Of a DNA stretch of 64,000 nt, positions 1 through 9,134 are shown one piece after another. The stretch's first letter is position 1. Every line of letters starts with the position of its first letter. The notes under the pieces were generated by a model, which saw only the letters and a program-made list of their open reading frames with translations, was not told the origin of the DNA and did no database searches. Made by a program: the position numbers and the translations under genes. The DNA is from Candidatus Heimdallarchaeota archaeon LC_3 (GTDB lineage: Archaea > Asgardarchaeota > Heimdallarchaeia > Hodarchaeales > LC-3), in the NCBI GenBank assembly GCA_001940645.1, contig MDVS01000044.1:1-64000 (forward strand). Reading direction: 5' to 3'.

Positions 1-846
1 TTCAGAAAATTTCCTTATTGATCTTAAAAGTTTTAGTTTACTCTTTTTGAGGTTTTCTGGATCAACAAAATCTGGGATATCCATTGTCACAAGTGCTAAA
101 ATTTGAAGTAGATGACTTTGAATCATGTCTTTTAATATTCCTGTAGCTTCAAAAAAGTCAGCCCTTTTGTCCACACCCACTGTTTCTGCTACTATTATCT
201 CAACTTTTTCAATATGTTTATTAGACCATATTGATTGAAATAAGGGATTATTTTTTCTGAATATTATAATATTCTGAATAGGTTCTTTTCCTAGATAGTG
301 ATCTATTCTAAAAATTTGTGAAGGTTTTAGATATTTTAGTAAATCTTTATGCAATATCTTTGCTGACTGTAAATCTAATCCAAATGGCTTTTCTACAACG
401 ATTTTGGTATTGTCAGTTAATAAATTTTTTTCGTTTAACATATGAATAATCTGAAAATAATTCACGGGTGTTGTTGCCAAATAGAATAGAAATTTAAACT
501 TGATATCATAGGATTTGTTTATTTCTAGAATTTTTTCGTTCAACTTATCAAAAGATTCAGTTTGATAAATATCGAAGGGAATTCCATACACTCTTTTCTT
601 TAAATCATTCCAAACTTCTATTTTCCATGTTTCAGAGGTATATTTTGTAATAGAATCAAAAAAAATTTCATGAAACATTAATTTAGATTCTATCCTTCTA
701 CTAATACCTAAAACACAGAAATTATCATGTAAAATATCTTCTAAAACTAAATTAAAAATTGCAGGAAGTATTTTTCTTTTAGAAAGATCCCCAGATGCTC
801 CAAATAGTACTAAAAGATAGGGATCAGGTTTATTTATTATAGAAAT
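1..846 (-). CDS. zwf: glucose-6-phosphate 1-dehydrogenase (C-terminus off window)
   Basis: Oxidises glucose 6-phosphate to 6-phosphogluconolactone with NAD(P)+, the entry to the oxidative pentose phosphate pathway. The frame shows the N-terminal nucleotide-binding motif LFGASGDLSKRK, then EKPFG, the family signature RIDHYLGKE with its catalytic region, and GILKDMIQSHLLQ. About 282 codons are present; the family is normally near 480-500, so the rest lies beyond base 1. No ATG, GTG or TTG occurs between the upstream in-frame stop and the GASGDL motif. A GGTGAT ribosome-binding site sits just before an ATT codon at 846-844, which I take as the start. It lies 54 bases downstream of the PhnN-like gene on the same strand, suggesting cotranscription. 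This enzyme is uncommon in archaea, so transfer from bacteria is likely (inference). Confidence 0.9.
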   Translation of the reverse strand, partial: MSIINKPDPYLLVLFGASGDLSKRKILPAIFNLVLEDILHDNFCVLGISRRIESKLMFHEIFFDSITKYTSETWKIEVWNDLKKRVYGIPFDIYQTESFDKLNEKILEINKSYDIKFKFLFYLATTPVNYFQIIHMLNEKNLLTDNTKIVVEKPFGLDLQSAKILHKDLLKYLKPSQIFRIDHYLGKEPIQNIIIFRKNNPLFQSIWSNKHIEKVEIIVAETVGVDKRADFFEATGILKDMIQSHLLQILALVTMDIPDFVDPENLKKSKLKLLRSIRKFSE

Positions 847-900
847 ATTAAAATCACCATAAATTCATTTTCTAATGATGTTTTTTTATTTTATTCATTT

Positions 901-1494
901 TTAATTTTCAGCAATATTTTGTGAAATAGAAAGCAAATTAATAATTTTTTGAACATTAATAGGAATATCAGAAGTGACATTATTATGTAAAGAAATAAAT
1001 ATGTCTGGTAAAGGAATCTTGTTATTCATTCTTATTATTCTTTGATTAATCATTTGTTCAGTATCCCTTTTACGTTTTGTGACTCTTTCAATTGCTATAT
1101 TCTTATCAACCACAAGATTAATGAGTTTTGCTTCTGGAAATTTCGTGAGTGCATCCATAGCAATTGCTCGGCTAATATTCATTAAAATGTAATGCTTTCC
1201 ATTTAAATAAGGAAACACATCAGATTTTAAAAATCCATAATAATTACCGTAAATAAACCAATGGAGGATAAATTTAAACTCATTTACGCACTGAATAAAG
1301 GTATTTTCATCAAGTGAAACAAATTTTTCGCTTTCATGGTTCTCTCGGGTAATTCTTCTCTTTGGAATTATTGTAGAAACCCCTAATGAATCGAATTTCT
1401 TCTTCAATTCTTTCATTATAGTATCTTTTCCAGAACCAGAATTTCCTATAAAAAATAGAACCATTGAAGAATCAAAAATATTGTCTTTCTTCAT
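901..1494 (-). CDS. phnN: ribose 1,5-bisphosphate phosphokinase-like (PhnN family)
   Basis: The family converts ribose 1,5-bisphosphate plus ATP to PRPP plus ADP and belongs to the guanylate-kinase fold. The 197-residue protein has a P-loop GNSGSGKD near residues 17-24, then ITRENHESEK, a LHW...GNYYGF substrate segment and a lid region RKRDTEQMINQRI. The ITR/LHW/YYG pattern fits PhnN, and the TTR..R.GE pattern that binds GMP in true guanylate kinases is missing. In bacteria PhnN serves phosphonate degradation, but no phn genes are near. Instead RuBisCO and ribose-1,5-bisphosphate isomerase lie 1.6-4 kb upstream on the same strand and G6PDH follows directly. That context argues for a pentose-bisphosphate role (inference). 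The family call is fairly sure; the direction of flux is unknown. Confidence 0.8.
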   Translation of the reverse strand: MKKDNIFDSSMVLFFIGNSGSGKDTIMKELKKKFDSLGVSTIIPKRRITRENHESEKFVSLDENTFIQCVNEFKFILHWFIYGNYYGFLKSDVFPYLNGKHYILMNISRAIAMDALTKFPEAKLINLVVDKNIAIERVTKRKRDTEQMINQRIIRMNNKIPLPDIFISLHNNVTSDIPINVQKIINLLSISQNIAEN

Positions 1495-1620
1495 ATAATA
1501 CCGAGTAATAAAAGTAAAATTAACTCTTTTATTTTTGATAATTAAAATATTTAAGAATTAAACAGTTAAAAATTGTTCAGAAATAAGAATTACAGTTTAT
1601 ATTCATTGTGAAGGCTTTAA

Positions 1621-1932
1621 TTACTCTGACTTGAGCTCTTGTAACCTATTATAAACCAATTCTATATTTTCTACAATCCATGGATTAATTTTTCCGCTGT
1701 CTCGTGTTGGTGATTTATAATCAACGAGCGCAGCATCAAGAGGACACATTTCAACAAATTGTTCTTTCTCGTAACCAATCTCGAAATTTAATTTATCATA
1801 TTCGAAGGAGCAATCCGTACAAGATCTGCCGGTTTGTCGACAAATCGTATAGAACTCATTTAAAATTTCACTAATAAATCCTTTATCTTTTTTTTTGATT
1901 TTTTCCTGGATATTTTCAGATATTTCATCCAT
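1621..1932 (-). CDS. hypothetical small cysteine-containing protein
   Basis: A 103-residue acidic and lysine-rich protein that I do not recognise. The middle holds four cysteines (C..Q..RSCTDCSFEY and later EMCPLD), enough for one zinc or iron-sulfur site, but the spacing matches no family I can name. The C-terminal half is predicted helical from composition. It lies 126 bases upstream of the PhnN-like gene on the same strand and about 180 bases downstream of the epimerase gene, so it may share their transcript. Codon use resembles the neighbours. It is probably a real gene because the frame is intact and the cysteines are clustered. Confidence 0.6.
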   Translation of the reverse strand: MDEISENIQEKIKKKDKGFISEILNEFYTICRQTGRSCTDCSFEYDKLNFEIGYEKEQFVEMCPLDAALVDYKSPTRDSGKINPWIVENIELVYNRLQELKSE

Positions 1933-2111
1933 ATAATCACTTTCTAGAATATTATCTTCAATAAAAGGTAGGTAATTCTAAAAGGTTTCAGACTCAAGTC
2001 ATACCTACATTTACAATTTATTAATTCTTTCTATTTCTTATAGGAGCACCTACAAAAAAGAAGAATATACCTTGGAAAACAAGTTTTTTTAAAAAAACCA
2101 ATTATTAACTA

Positions 2112-3020
2112 CTAGTTTATCCAATTCCAAACTTTAGAAATTCCTTGAGATAATTCAGTTTGAGGTGACCAAGAGGTTATCTCTGATATTCTAGTGATAT
2201 CAAGACAAATTCTCTCTACTTCACCTTCTCTAATGGGTTTAGTTATTTTTGTGACCTCAACGTTTGTTATATTTTGAATTATTGTAACTAATTCTCGTAA
2301 AGACGTTTCTTTTCCTGTTCCAACATTTACAACTTCTCGTAGAGGTTTTTCAAGAATTTCCAGGCACAAATTAGCAACGTCTTTAACATAGACATAATCT
2401 CGTGTTGAGGTTCCATCCCCATAAAGAATTATTGGTTTTACTGTTTTTATATTACCAAGAAAAATTGAAATTACCCCTGCTTCACCCATGATATCCTGTC
2501 TAGGACCATAAACATTTGCAAAACGAAGAACAGTGACAGGTAAGCCTAAACGATTGTAATAATCACAATATACTTCTGCTGCAGCTTTACTAACTCCGTA
2601 CGGAGATAATGGTGAATTTTTTGTATCTTCATTTGCTGGAAGAGTCTTAACATTACCATAAATTGCTCCCCCTGTAGATGCAAAGATGAAATGCTTTATT
2701 CCACAAACTGTAGCTTGTTCTAGTAAATTCACCGTTCCTCCAACATTGATTGATGAATCTAATAGGGGATCTTCAGTCGAAATAATTACCGAAGCTTGTG
2801 CAGCAAAATGTAAAATATAATCTATACCTTTTAAAGCTTTTTTAACAGTCTCAGTATCTCTTATATCACCATTAATAAATTCAATACCAGGTACTACATT
2901 TTCTATTTTGCCAGTCCTTAAATTATCAATGATTCTTACTTTATGGCCAATTTTTAAAGCTTCCTCTGCAACATGAGAACCTATAAATCCTGCTCCACCA
3001 GTAACTAAAATTTTTTCCAT
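2112..3020 (-). CDS. NAD-dependent sugar-nucleotide epimerase/dehydratase (GalE-like)
   Basis: An extended short-chain dehydrogenase acting on nucleotide sugars, for example interconverting UDP-glucose and UDP-galactose for glycan synthesis. The 302-residue protein opens with the Rossmann motif GGAGFIGSH, followed by DIRD, LHFAAQASV, the catalytic Ser region STGGAIYG, and the YGVSK tetrad motif with its catalytic Tyr and Lys. RFANVYGPRQD and DGTSTRDYVYVKDVA are typical of archaeal GalE/WbpP-type enzymes, and the length is normal. The gene stands alone between the Cys protein and RuBisCO with gaps of about 180 and 105 bases. The exact substrate cannot be read from sequence. Confidence 0.9.
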   Translation of the reverse strand: MEKILVTGGAGFIGSHVAEEALKIGHKVRIIDNLRTGKIENVVPGIEFINGDIRDTETVKKALKGIDYILHFAAQASVIISTEDPLLDSSINVGGTVNLLEQATVCGIKHFIFASTGGAIYGNVKTLPANEDTKNSPLSPYGVSKAAAEVYCDYYNRLGLPVTVLRFANVYGPRQDIMGEAGVISIFLGNIKTVKPIILYGDGTSTRDYVYVKDVANLCLEILEKPLREVVNVGTGKETSLRELVTIIQNITNVEVTKITKPIREGEVERICLDITRISEITSWSPQTELSQGISKVWNWIN

Positions 3021-3125
3021 TAGATGACCTTTCTAAAATAAATTTATTTTTTTATGGTAATTCCTATTAAAAAAAGAGAATGAAAATGAATTCAATTGTT
3101 TTCTTAGCCAGCTTTTGATTTGATA

Positions 3126-4427
3126 TTAGACAGGAGTCATTATTCCCCATCTATCTAAAGCTTTTTTGAGTTCTGGTTTAGTTTTTGCATATTCTTCAAG
3201 TGCATATCCACTTTTATAAGCTTCTATAGCTTGAATACAAGCTTTTGCACCCGCATGTGTACCATCAGGATGTCCATGGATGCCACCACCAATTTGAACT
3301 GCCATATCAAGTGTGTTATAGATTTTCATGACTTCTGGTAAGGTTCCCGGATGTAAACCTCCTGAAGCAACAGGCATTGTTGGTTTAAGATTTCCCCATT
3401 CTTGGTTTAATATAGTTAACTCTCGTTCCTTTACGCTTTTATTTAGCAATAAATCAATCATATCAAGTACATCTTGCTTTGGACTATCAAGCTTGCCTAC
3501 AACTGTACCAATGTGTAGATTATCTACTCCAATCAGACGCTGCAGTTTAGCAAGGAAGTACATTGAAATTCCATGGGTATAATGCTTAGTGAAGGCTGCG
3601 TGCATAGCTCTATGAGCGTGGATCGACATATCATAATCTTTAGCTAATTTTCTAACAGTTTGTACAGCTGAAAATCCACAAGTCACCACGTCAATCATGA
3701 AATATCTGAATCCATTTTCGTGAAGGATTTTAATTCTATTCTTCATCTCATCTGTCTCAGCAGTAACATTGATAAAAGCCTCTTTTACATCTCCTGTATC
3801 TGATTCAATTTTTTCTCTAATTTTAGACATTTTTTCGACACGTAGTTTGAATCGATTGAACGCTTGATCAGTAAGATTTTCATCATCCTTTATTACATCA
3901 ATACCTCCAGACCAAGCATCTTCAGCAACTTTACAATGCTGCTCCACTGTCATTCCAATTTTTGGTTTAGGAACAGTTGCAGTTAGTGGACCTTCCTTTT
4001 TCTTTAAAATTTTTGAAATTGATTCCGTTCCCATATTAGGACCCGGATTTTCTTTCAAAAATGCTTCAGGAATAGAAGCATCTATCAATCGTAAATTTTT
4101 CACAGCTTTCATACCATAAATATTTCCTGCTATCCCAGATAATAATTGTGGAATATTAGAAGGTTCCCAGAGAACTAATGGATAAGCAATTTTTACGTAA
4201 TTCTCATTATACCAAAACGATCTAGCCCTTATACTATAAATATTATCATCTAAAGTTTCTAATGTACTCCAAGTTCCTACGGAAGATTCTGATGCTAATC
4301 GTCCTACTACATCTTCTATTGAGATTCCTTTACTAGGTTCAAAGTAATAAAGAACCACTAGATCTGATTTATTGGGCTCATATTCTTTATCAATAAATTC
4401 GTGATACCATTCAATTTTATCGTTCAT
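3126..4427 (-). CDS. rbcL: ribulose-bisphosphate carboxylase, form III (archaeal)
   Basis: Carboxylates ribulose 1,5-bisphosphate to two 3-phosphoglycerates. The 433-residue chain keeps the catalytic set: Glu47 and Thr52-Trp53 in ESSVGTW, Asn102 in GNIYG, KPK at 154-156, the carbamylation Lys180 with metal ligands Asp182 and Glu183 in IKDDEN, His272-Arg273 in HAHRAMH, His305, loop-6 Lys312 in GTVVGKL, and the phosphate-binding PVASGG and GGGIHGHPDG. It should therefore be active, not a RuBisCO-like protein. The isomerase that makes its substrate lies 26 bases upstream on the same strand, which supports form III and a nucleotide or pentose-bisphosphate pathway rather than the Calvin cycle. No phosphoribulokinase or AMP phosphorylase gene is visible in the window. 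Confidence 0.95.
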   Translation of the reverse strand: MNDKIEWYHEFIDKEYEPNKSDLVVLYYFEPSKGISIEDVVGRLASESSVGTWSTLETLDDNIYSIRARSFWYNENYVKIAYPLVLWEPSNIPQLLSGIAGNIYGMKAVKNLRLIDASIPEAFLKENPGPNMGTESISKILKKKEGPLTATVPKPKIGMTVEQHCKVAEDAWSGGIDVIKDDENLTDQAFNRFKLRVEKMSKIREKIESDTGDVKEAFINVTAETDEMKNRIKILHENGFRYFMIDVVTCGFSAVQTVRKLAKDYDMSIHAHRAMHAAFTKHYTHGISMYFLAKLQRLIGVDNLHIGTVVGKLDSPKQDVLDMIDLLLNKSVKERELTILNQEWGNLKPTMPVASGGLHPGTLPEVMKIYNTLDMAVQIGGGIHGHPDGTHAGAKACIQAIEAYKSGYALEEYAKTKPELKKALDRWGIMTPV

Positions 4428-4453
4428 AAAAGTTTCACATCTGATTCTAATTG

Positions 4454-5404
4454 TTATTTTCTAAAGATATCCTTAATATATTTCGTTTCAAAATTATAAG
4501 CCATCATTTGTGGTGGTATTAAACCAAATTCTGTTATAAAAGCAGCTATATATTGGCTTGAAATAGTTTCAAATGCTGGATTTATTATTTCTAGGTTATC
4601 GGGATGATCTGGCCAGATTTCTGCTGATGATCTCATTTCAATTTCGCTTAAAAAACCTAAACGAGTTTCAGGGTTATATTTTAATAAAGAAGTACAAACA
4701 TAAAGAGGAACATGTAGTTCTCGTGATGATAGAGCTAATAATCTAGATCCTATTTTGTTTAATGCCACTCCCTCAACTGTAACTGAATCCGCTCCAATTA
4801 TAATTAAATCTACATCATATTTTTGCATAGCCCACCACATTGCGCTATCAACAACGTGGATTACTTCTATATCTTTTTCTAAGGCTTTTTTAACAGTTTT
4901 TCTACCCTGATACATGGGTCTGGTTTCAGTATTAATTAGTCGAAAATTCTTCCCCAGATTCTTGGCTTTCCAAAATATTTCATCAACAAAAGAACTGTGA
5001 CAATGCGTCATAATAGTGCATCCATCAACAATTTTTTCTGCTCCGATCTCTCCAACTCTTTTTCTAGCGTTTTCCAATAATTGTTTGTACTCCTCACCAG
5101 CTTTTACAATACTATTAACGCCCTTCTGTTTAATTCTTTCTAATACGTATGTTAATCCGTTTTGTAATGCTGGTTCTGTAACTCTAATATATTTTACTTC
5201 ATTAGAACGATTAGATAGATGTTCCAAAAATGCCGATTCATCTTTGAAATTTTTTGATATTTCGAAAGCATATTTTGCAAAAGCAGTTATTCCTTCAATA
5301 GCAACATTCGTTGCACCTTGAATTTTTAATGATTTAACATCATCTAAAACTGATTTTAATTTTTTATATTCGGGAGTATTATCGAAATTAGTCATGGTAG
5401 CCAA
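4454..5404 (-). CDS. ribose 1,5-bisphosphate isomerase
   Basis: Isomerises ribose 1,5-bisphosphate to ribulose 1,5-bisphosphate, the RuBisCO substrate. The protein is a member of the eIF2B-alpha/beta/delta-like family. The 316-residue sequence has the active-site Cys in CTIMTHCHS, then TETRPMYQGR, VVDSAMWW with the catalytic Asp region, GADSVTVEGVALNKIGS, EIEMR and NPAFETIS, matching the Thermococcus enzyme motif by motif. The GADS/NKIG segment separates it from true eIF2B subunits, and 5-methylthioribose-1-phosphate isomerase is less likely given the RuBisCO partner. The next gene on the transcript is RuBisCO, 26 bases away. The start ATG at 5404 gives a normal family length. Confidence 0.92.
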   Translation of the reverse strand: MATMTNFDNTPEYKKLKSVLDDVKSLKIQGATNVAIEGITAFAKYAFEISKNFKDESAFLEHLSNRSNEVKYIRVTEPALQNGLTYVLERIKQKGVNSIVKAGEEYKQLLENARKRVGEIGAEKIVDGCTIMTHCHSSFVDEIFWKAKNLGKNFRLINTETRPMYQGRKTVKKALEKDIEVIHVVDSAMWWAMQKYDVDLIIIGADSVTVEGVALNKIGSRLLALSSRELHVPLYVCTSLLKYNPETRLGFLSEIEMRSSAEIWPDHPDNLEIINPAFETISSQYIAAFITEFGLIPPQMMAYNFETKYIKDIFRK

Positions 5405-5505
5405 CTGATTACTATCAATAATGGAATTTATTAATAATTAATTCCAAAATATAAAAATGTTGAATTGATGAAAATACTTTTTCATTTCCTACACCTTTAT
5501 TTATT

Positions 5506-6780
5506 CTATCGATATGAAAAAACAGGCTTTACTAGTTCCAATTGCTTTGAAAATGCCCCATTTACTTTAGGATTTTGAATTAAAGCACCCACCTCCTTTA
5601 CTATATCATCTGGCACAGGAGTGCCGGGATTTGATCCCCAAGGAGTACCAGGAAGAGGTAAAAATGCATGAAATCTTATATGACAATTCTTTTTAACAAA
5701 TTTTTTTACTATGTTTACAGTATCCCACATTTCATTGACTGTTTCTTCAGGTAAACCTAAAATAAAATCTAACTGAGGAATCAGGTCTCCTTCTAACAAA
5801 TAATCTACACAATCTAGAATTTCTTGAAGCGAATGCCCTCTGTTCATCTTTTGAAGCATATTTTCATTTCCAGATTGAGCTCCAATAGCTACTATTTTAC
5901 TATCAGATTGTTGAAGGATCTCTACAGTTTTAGGATTTACAAACTCTGGACGAATTTCGCTGGGAAATGAACCAAGAAACATTCTCACTGGATATTTTTT
6001 CACAGTTTTTACTAAATTCCATAAAGAGTCTAAATCTGGTTTTCTATGATCTTTTGATCCATACTCCAACGAATTAGGAGAAATAAATCTAATATCTACA
6101 TTAGAACGATGATTAAACTTCTCATAGTAATATTTCACAATTTTGTCAATTGATTCAAGAGAACGATAACGTATTGATCTTAAAATTCTTGGTACTTGAC
6201 AAAACTTACATCCAAAGGAACAACCTCGTGAAATTTCTATAGGTGGATGGATACTGGGTTCAATTGAATATGGTAGATAATCATCGAGAACAACTTTTTG
6301 AGGGAGGGGAGTTTGTTTTACTAAACCTTGATCATTATAAGCTATTCCTGGAATAAGCTCCCATGAATCATTAGAAAGAATAACACGGACAATTTTTTCA
6401 ATAATTATTTCCCCTTCCCCTTTTGCTGAAATATCAAAACCTAAATCCAAAGTATTAATCGGAGCAGCAGTTGGATGAGCTCCTCCAGCAACAGCAATTA
6501 GTCTTTTTCTCTGATCTTTTGTTAAATTTTTCATTATTGCTAACATTTCGTTCTTGACTATAGGAACATCTACAGACATAAACGAATCAAAGAAAAAAAT
6601 TTTGGTTGTTTTTGAGTGATTTATTGAATTTAAAACTATATCAGCAATAATAGTTGGATTTTTTTCCCTAATGAATTGTATTGAAAACTCAGGAAAATTT
6701 TTTACTAAAATAGGCAATAATGATGCAAAAGAATAATAAGTATTTTTCCTAAACCTTACTAAAAAAACGCCTTTATTCAT
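5506..6780 (-). CDS. B12-binding domain / radical SAM protein
   Basis: A 424-residue protein. It has an N-terminal cobalamin-binding-like domain (AGGAHPTAAP region) followed by a radical SAM TIM barrel with the cluster motif CSFGCKFC (C-x3-C-x2-C). Further barrel motifs are GSFPSEIRPEF, AIGAQSGNENML and LDFILGLPEET. The layout fits the archaeal MJ_1487-type family, whose substrates are not known to me. The ATG at 6780 begins a compact N-terminus (MNKGVFLVRF). The gene is divergent from the small winged-helix gene at 6980. Radical SAM chemistry is certain from the motifs; the reaction is unknown. Confidence 0.85.
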   Translation of the reverse strand: MNKGVFLVRFRKNTYYSFASLLPILVKNFPEFSIQFIREKNPTIIADIVLNSINHSKTTKIFFFDSFMSVDVPIVKNEMLAIMKNLTKDQRKRLIAVAGGAHPTAAPINTLDLGFDISAKGEGEIIIEKIVRVILSNDSWELIPGIAYNDQGLVKQTPLPQKVVLDDYLPYSIEPSIHPPIEISRGCSFGCKFCQVPRILRSIRYRSLESIDKIVKYYYEKFNHRSNVDIRFISPNSLEYGSKDHRKPDLDSLWNLVKTVKKYPVRMFLGSFPSEIRPEFVNPKTVEILQQSDSKIVAIGAQSGNENMLQKMNRGHSLQEILDCVDYLLEGDLIPQLDFILGLPEETVNEMWDTVNIVKKFVKKNCHIRFHAFLPLPGTPWGSNPGTPVPDDIVKEVGALIQNPKVNGAFSKQLELVKPVFSYR

Positions 6781-6979
6781 TTATTGATCATCTCTAAAAT
6801 TTAATAAGAATTTTATGAAATTATTTGATTAAACAGCTTAAATAATGCCAGTTTCGTTGTTTATAGGCAAATTATCTAATAATTCAGTTTTTAAAGATAT
6901 GCAGATTGTCTTAAAAATAATTAATTGAGGAACAATTTTAAGACATCCAAAAGTAAAAAATGATACGGAATTAGAAGAA

Positions 6980-7246
6980 ATGTCAAAAATTCGGACCTTG
7001 GAGACTTTAGAAATAAATGAAATTCAAATACTTGAGATTATCAGATCGAACACACAAAGCTCCACCCATAAACTTGCAATTCTAAACAGATTAAAACAAT
7101 TAGCTGTTCATGGTGGAAAAGATTTCGATATCAAGATTATGCAAAATTTAATAAATGGATTAACAAATGAAGGATTTATAGAATTTATAGAAAAAGTTGA
7201 ATCTTACAAATTAACTGATTTAGGAAAAGAGGTACTATTTTCTTAA
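6980..7246 (+). CDS. small winged-helix-like protein
   Basis: An 88-residue protein with a helix-rich pattern ending in NGLTNEGFIEFIEKVESYKLTDLGKEVL cut into a recognition helix and a two-strand wing (read as separate short segments). This is typical of small archaeal winged-helix DNA-binding proteins. I do not recognise a specific family. It sits between the divergent radical SAM gene and the convergent CoA-transferase beta gene, 12 bases from the end of the latter. It may regulate a neighbour, but nothing in the sequence shows an operator. Confidence 0.6.
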   Translation: MSKIRTLETLEINEIQILEIIRSNTQSSTHKLAILNRLKQLAVHGGKDFDIKIMQNLINGLTNEGFIEFIEKVESYKLTDLGKEVLFS

Positions 7247-7258
7247 TGTTGATAATTA

Positions 7259-7984
7259 TTATTCATTTATTCTACCAAAAGGATCTACAATATCTTTTAA
7301 TGCATCAATTTCTTCTTCATTTGGTTCGGGAATTACTTCAAGATTTTTTGATACTTGAAAATCAAAACCAGTAATACTTTGGATTTTTTCTGGAGTATTA
7401 GAAGCCTGAAAAATTCCAATTAATTCAGGAAATTGCTCATTCTTAATTTTTTTCCAAGAAAAAACTCCTTCGGGAGTCACATAAATAGTGTAATCAAGTT
7501 CATGCTTCATTTTTCTCCAAGCACTAACAAATTTTACTTTATCAACTAAAACTTTTTTTGAATGTTCTGTTGAAAACAGTAGAACTTTCTTAGCTAATTG
7601 TAAAAATGCAGTACTTCCAGTCCCTGGAGCACACGAGCCGTCTGCATAATATTGTCTATTAATTCTTGCTTTTCCATCAATTTGGCCTGCTTCAGCGATA
7701 AAGAAATCAAATCCCCTCGATAAATATCTCATGATAGCATTCATAGATTTAGTTGCTTCTGTTCGTGGACTGAATCCAGACAAAGACTTTACTAATGGAG
7801 GTGAAGGATTAATAAAACCAGATTCCCCTGCAACCCATGATAAATCAGGAGCATGCAAATCTTGGGCTATTAAACAAGCAGCCATACCAATTAATGATCC
7901 TGTTCCAGTAAAACCTAAGGTATTATTTTCAAGATATCTGCTTAAGTATATTGCCAGTAGCTCGTTAGTCGAAAAATCTGTCAT
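7259..7984 (-). CDS. CoA-transferase family I, beta subunit
   Basis: The second subunit of a glutaconate/3-oxoacid-type CoA-transferase, which moves CoA between carboxylic acids through a glutamyl-CoA intermediate. The 241-residue chain has GFTGTGSLIGMAACLIAQ, the conserved AGESG segment that carries the expected catalytic Glu, and DFFIAEAGQIDGKARIN followed by GTGGS-like PGTGSTAF. The alpha subunit lies 28 bases upstream on the same strand, so the pair is one operon. The acyl substrate cannot be told. Homologues in actinobacteria (IpdB type) act as steroid-ring hydrolases, a possible alternative. Confidence 0.85.
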   Translation of the reverse strand: MTDFSTNELLAIYLSRYLENNTLGFTGTGSLIGMAACLIAQDLHAPDLSWVAGESGFINPSPPLVKSLSGFSPRTEATKSMNAIMRYLSRGFDFFIAEAGQIDGKARINRQYYADGSCAPGTGSTAFLQLAKKVLLFSTEHSKKVLVDKVKFVSAWRKMKHELDYTIYVTPEGVFSWKKIKNEQFPELIGIFQASNTPEKIQSITGFDFQVSKNLEVIPEPNEEEIDALKDIVDPFGRINE

Positions 7985-8012
7985 ATAACATTCTACTCAA
8001 TGATTTATAAAT

Positions 8013-8918
8013 TTAGACTCTTAATTTGTCTAAGTAATCCTTTCCACCAGAAGCCCTAAGGTATGCATAATTGTTTTTAATTTTAGGAGCTAAAATCATA
8101 TTATCCTGATATTCCTGAAACCCTTTTTTAGTCTTTGATAATTTCAGGTATTTTTTTATGTGAATTTCATCAACTTTATATTGATTATGCGAAGAAAGGG
8201 GGTGACAGGGGAACGGAATATGAACAATTTTTGAAACAAAATGTTTAGGGATGGTCGTTTGGGAAACTTCGGATTGTTTAAGCCACTCTTTTGGTAAAAT
8301 TTCATCAGTAGTTATAATAGTTGATTTAGCCGCTTCTGCCAATAAATCATCTGCTGCTCTACTTCCTTGATGAAGACAATTTCCTGTAATATCCGTTGAT
8401 TGGGTATGAATTAAAGCGAAATCAGGTTCTAAAGGAGGGACGGCTATCACTTCAGTATCGTGAAAGGGGTCAAAAATTTTTCTTATATCTTTATTTTTTT
8501 CTATTAGGTCAGTATTCTCCAGAACATTTAACGGATAGGGATGAAAAGGTAAATTTTCTGCAGCAGCACGTAAACCATAGGTAGTAAAACCAACATCACA
8601 AGGCACTAGTTCAACACTATCATCTTTACAAGCACGTACAAAATTAGGAGCAATACCAAAAGCTTCAAAACCAATAGCAGGGCAAATCACTTTTTTAACA
8701 CAACCTGCACCTAATAATAAGTCTATTTGTAGCCCTAAAGGTAATGCTCCTATTATTGTTAAATCAGTTAATTCTTTTCTTATGAGTTCTCTTATCAATG
8801 CCATTGGTGAATTATTAAGTGAAAAACCACCTATTGCAATAGTTGATCCATTTTTAATATCTTCTAAACTTTCTTCTAATTTAGTCCGCTTATCTTCATA
8901 CGACATAGAATCTTTCAA
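8013..8918 (-). CDS. CoA-transferase family I, alpha subunit
   Basis: Partner of the beta subunit just downstream. The 301-residue protein starts with a CoA-binding-type segment STIAIGGFSLNNSPMALIREL. It continues with DLTIIGALPLGLQIDLLLGAG, KKVICPAIGFEAFG, and DFALIHTQSTDITGNCLHQGS, all in the order found in glutaconate CoA-transferase A/IpdA proteins. The C-terminal extension of about 60 residues is lysine-rich and poorly conserved. Promoter-like TA-rich DNA lies in the 216-base divergent gap toward endonuclease IV. Confidence 0.85.
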   Translation of the reverse strand: MKDSMSYEDKRTKLEESLEDIKNGSTIAIGGFSLNNSPMALIRELIRKELTDLTIIGALPLGLQIDLLLGAGCVKKVICPAIGFEAFGIAPNFVRACKDDSVELVPCDVGFTTYGLRAAAENLPFHPYPLNVLENTDLIEKNKDIRKIFDPFHDTEVIAVPPLEPDFALIHTQSTDITGNCLHQGSRAADDLLAEAAKSTIITTDEILPKEWLKQSEVSQTTIPKHFVSKIVHIPFPCHPLSSHNQYKVDEIHIKKYLKLSKTKKGFQEYQDNMILAPKIKNNYAYLRASGGKDYLDKLRV

Positions 8919-9075
8919 TCCGAAATTTTGCTTAAAATACCTTTCAAAAACTCAAAGTTTAGAATTATGAATTTAAAAAAACAAATCGTAGTTTTAATTT
9001 AAAAACAACAGAAATACTAAGTTATTTCTTGAAAATAAAAAATATCTACCTCAAAAGATCTAATCAAATATGTCT

Positions 9076-9090
9076 CAAAAAATATATAAG
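9076..9090 (+). promoter_or_regulatory. BRE/TATA promoter of the endonuclease IV gene
   Basis: AAAA AATATATAAG lies about 45 bases before the ATG at 9135. An archaeal TATA box here predicts transcription starting near 9113, leaving a leader of about 20 bases. Confidence 0.55.
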
Positions 9091-9134
9091 TAAATGAAAT
9101 GGGAATTTAAGACCTAAAAAAAAGAGTTGTATTC

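Noticed and set aside
901..1494. Guanylate kinase as the product
   Set aside because: The GMP-binding TTR..R.GE..G.DY.F pattern is missing while PhnN-type residues are present.
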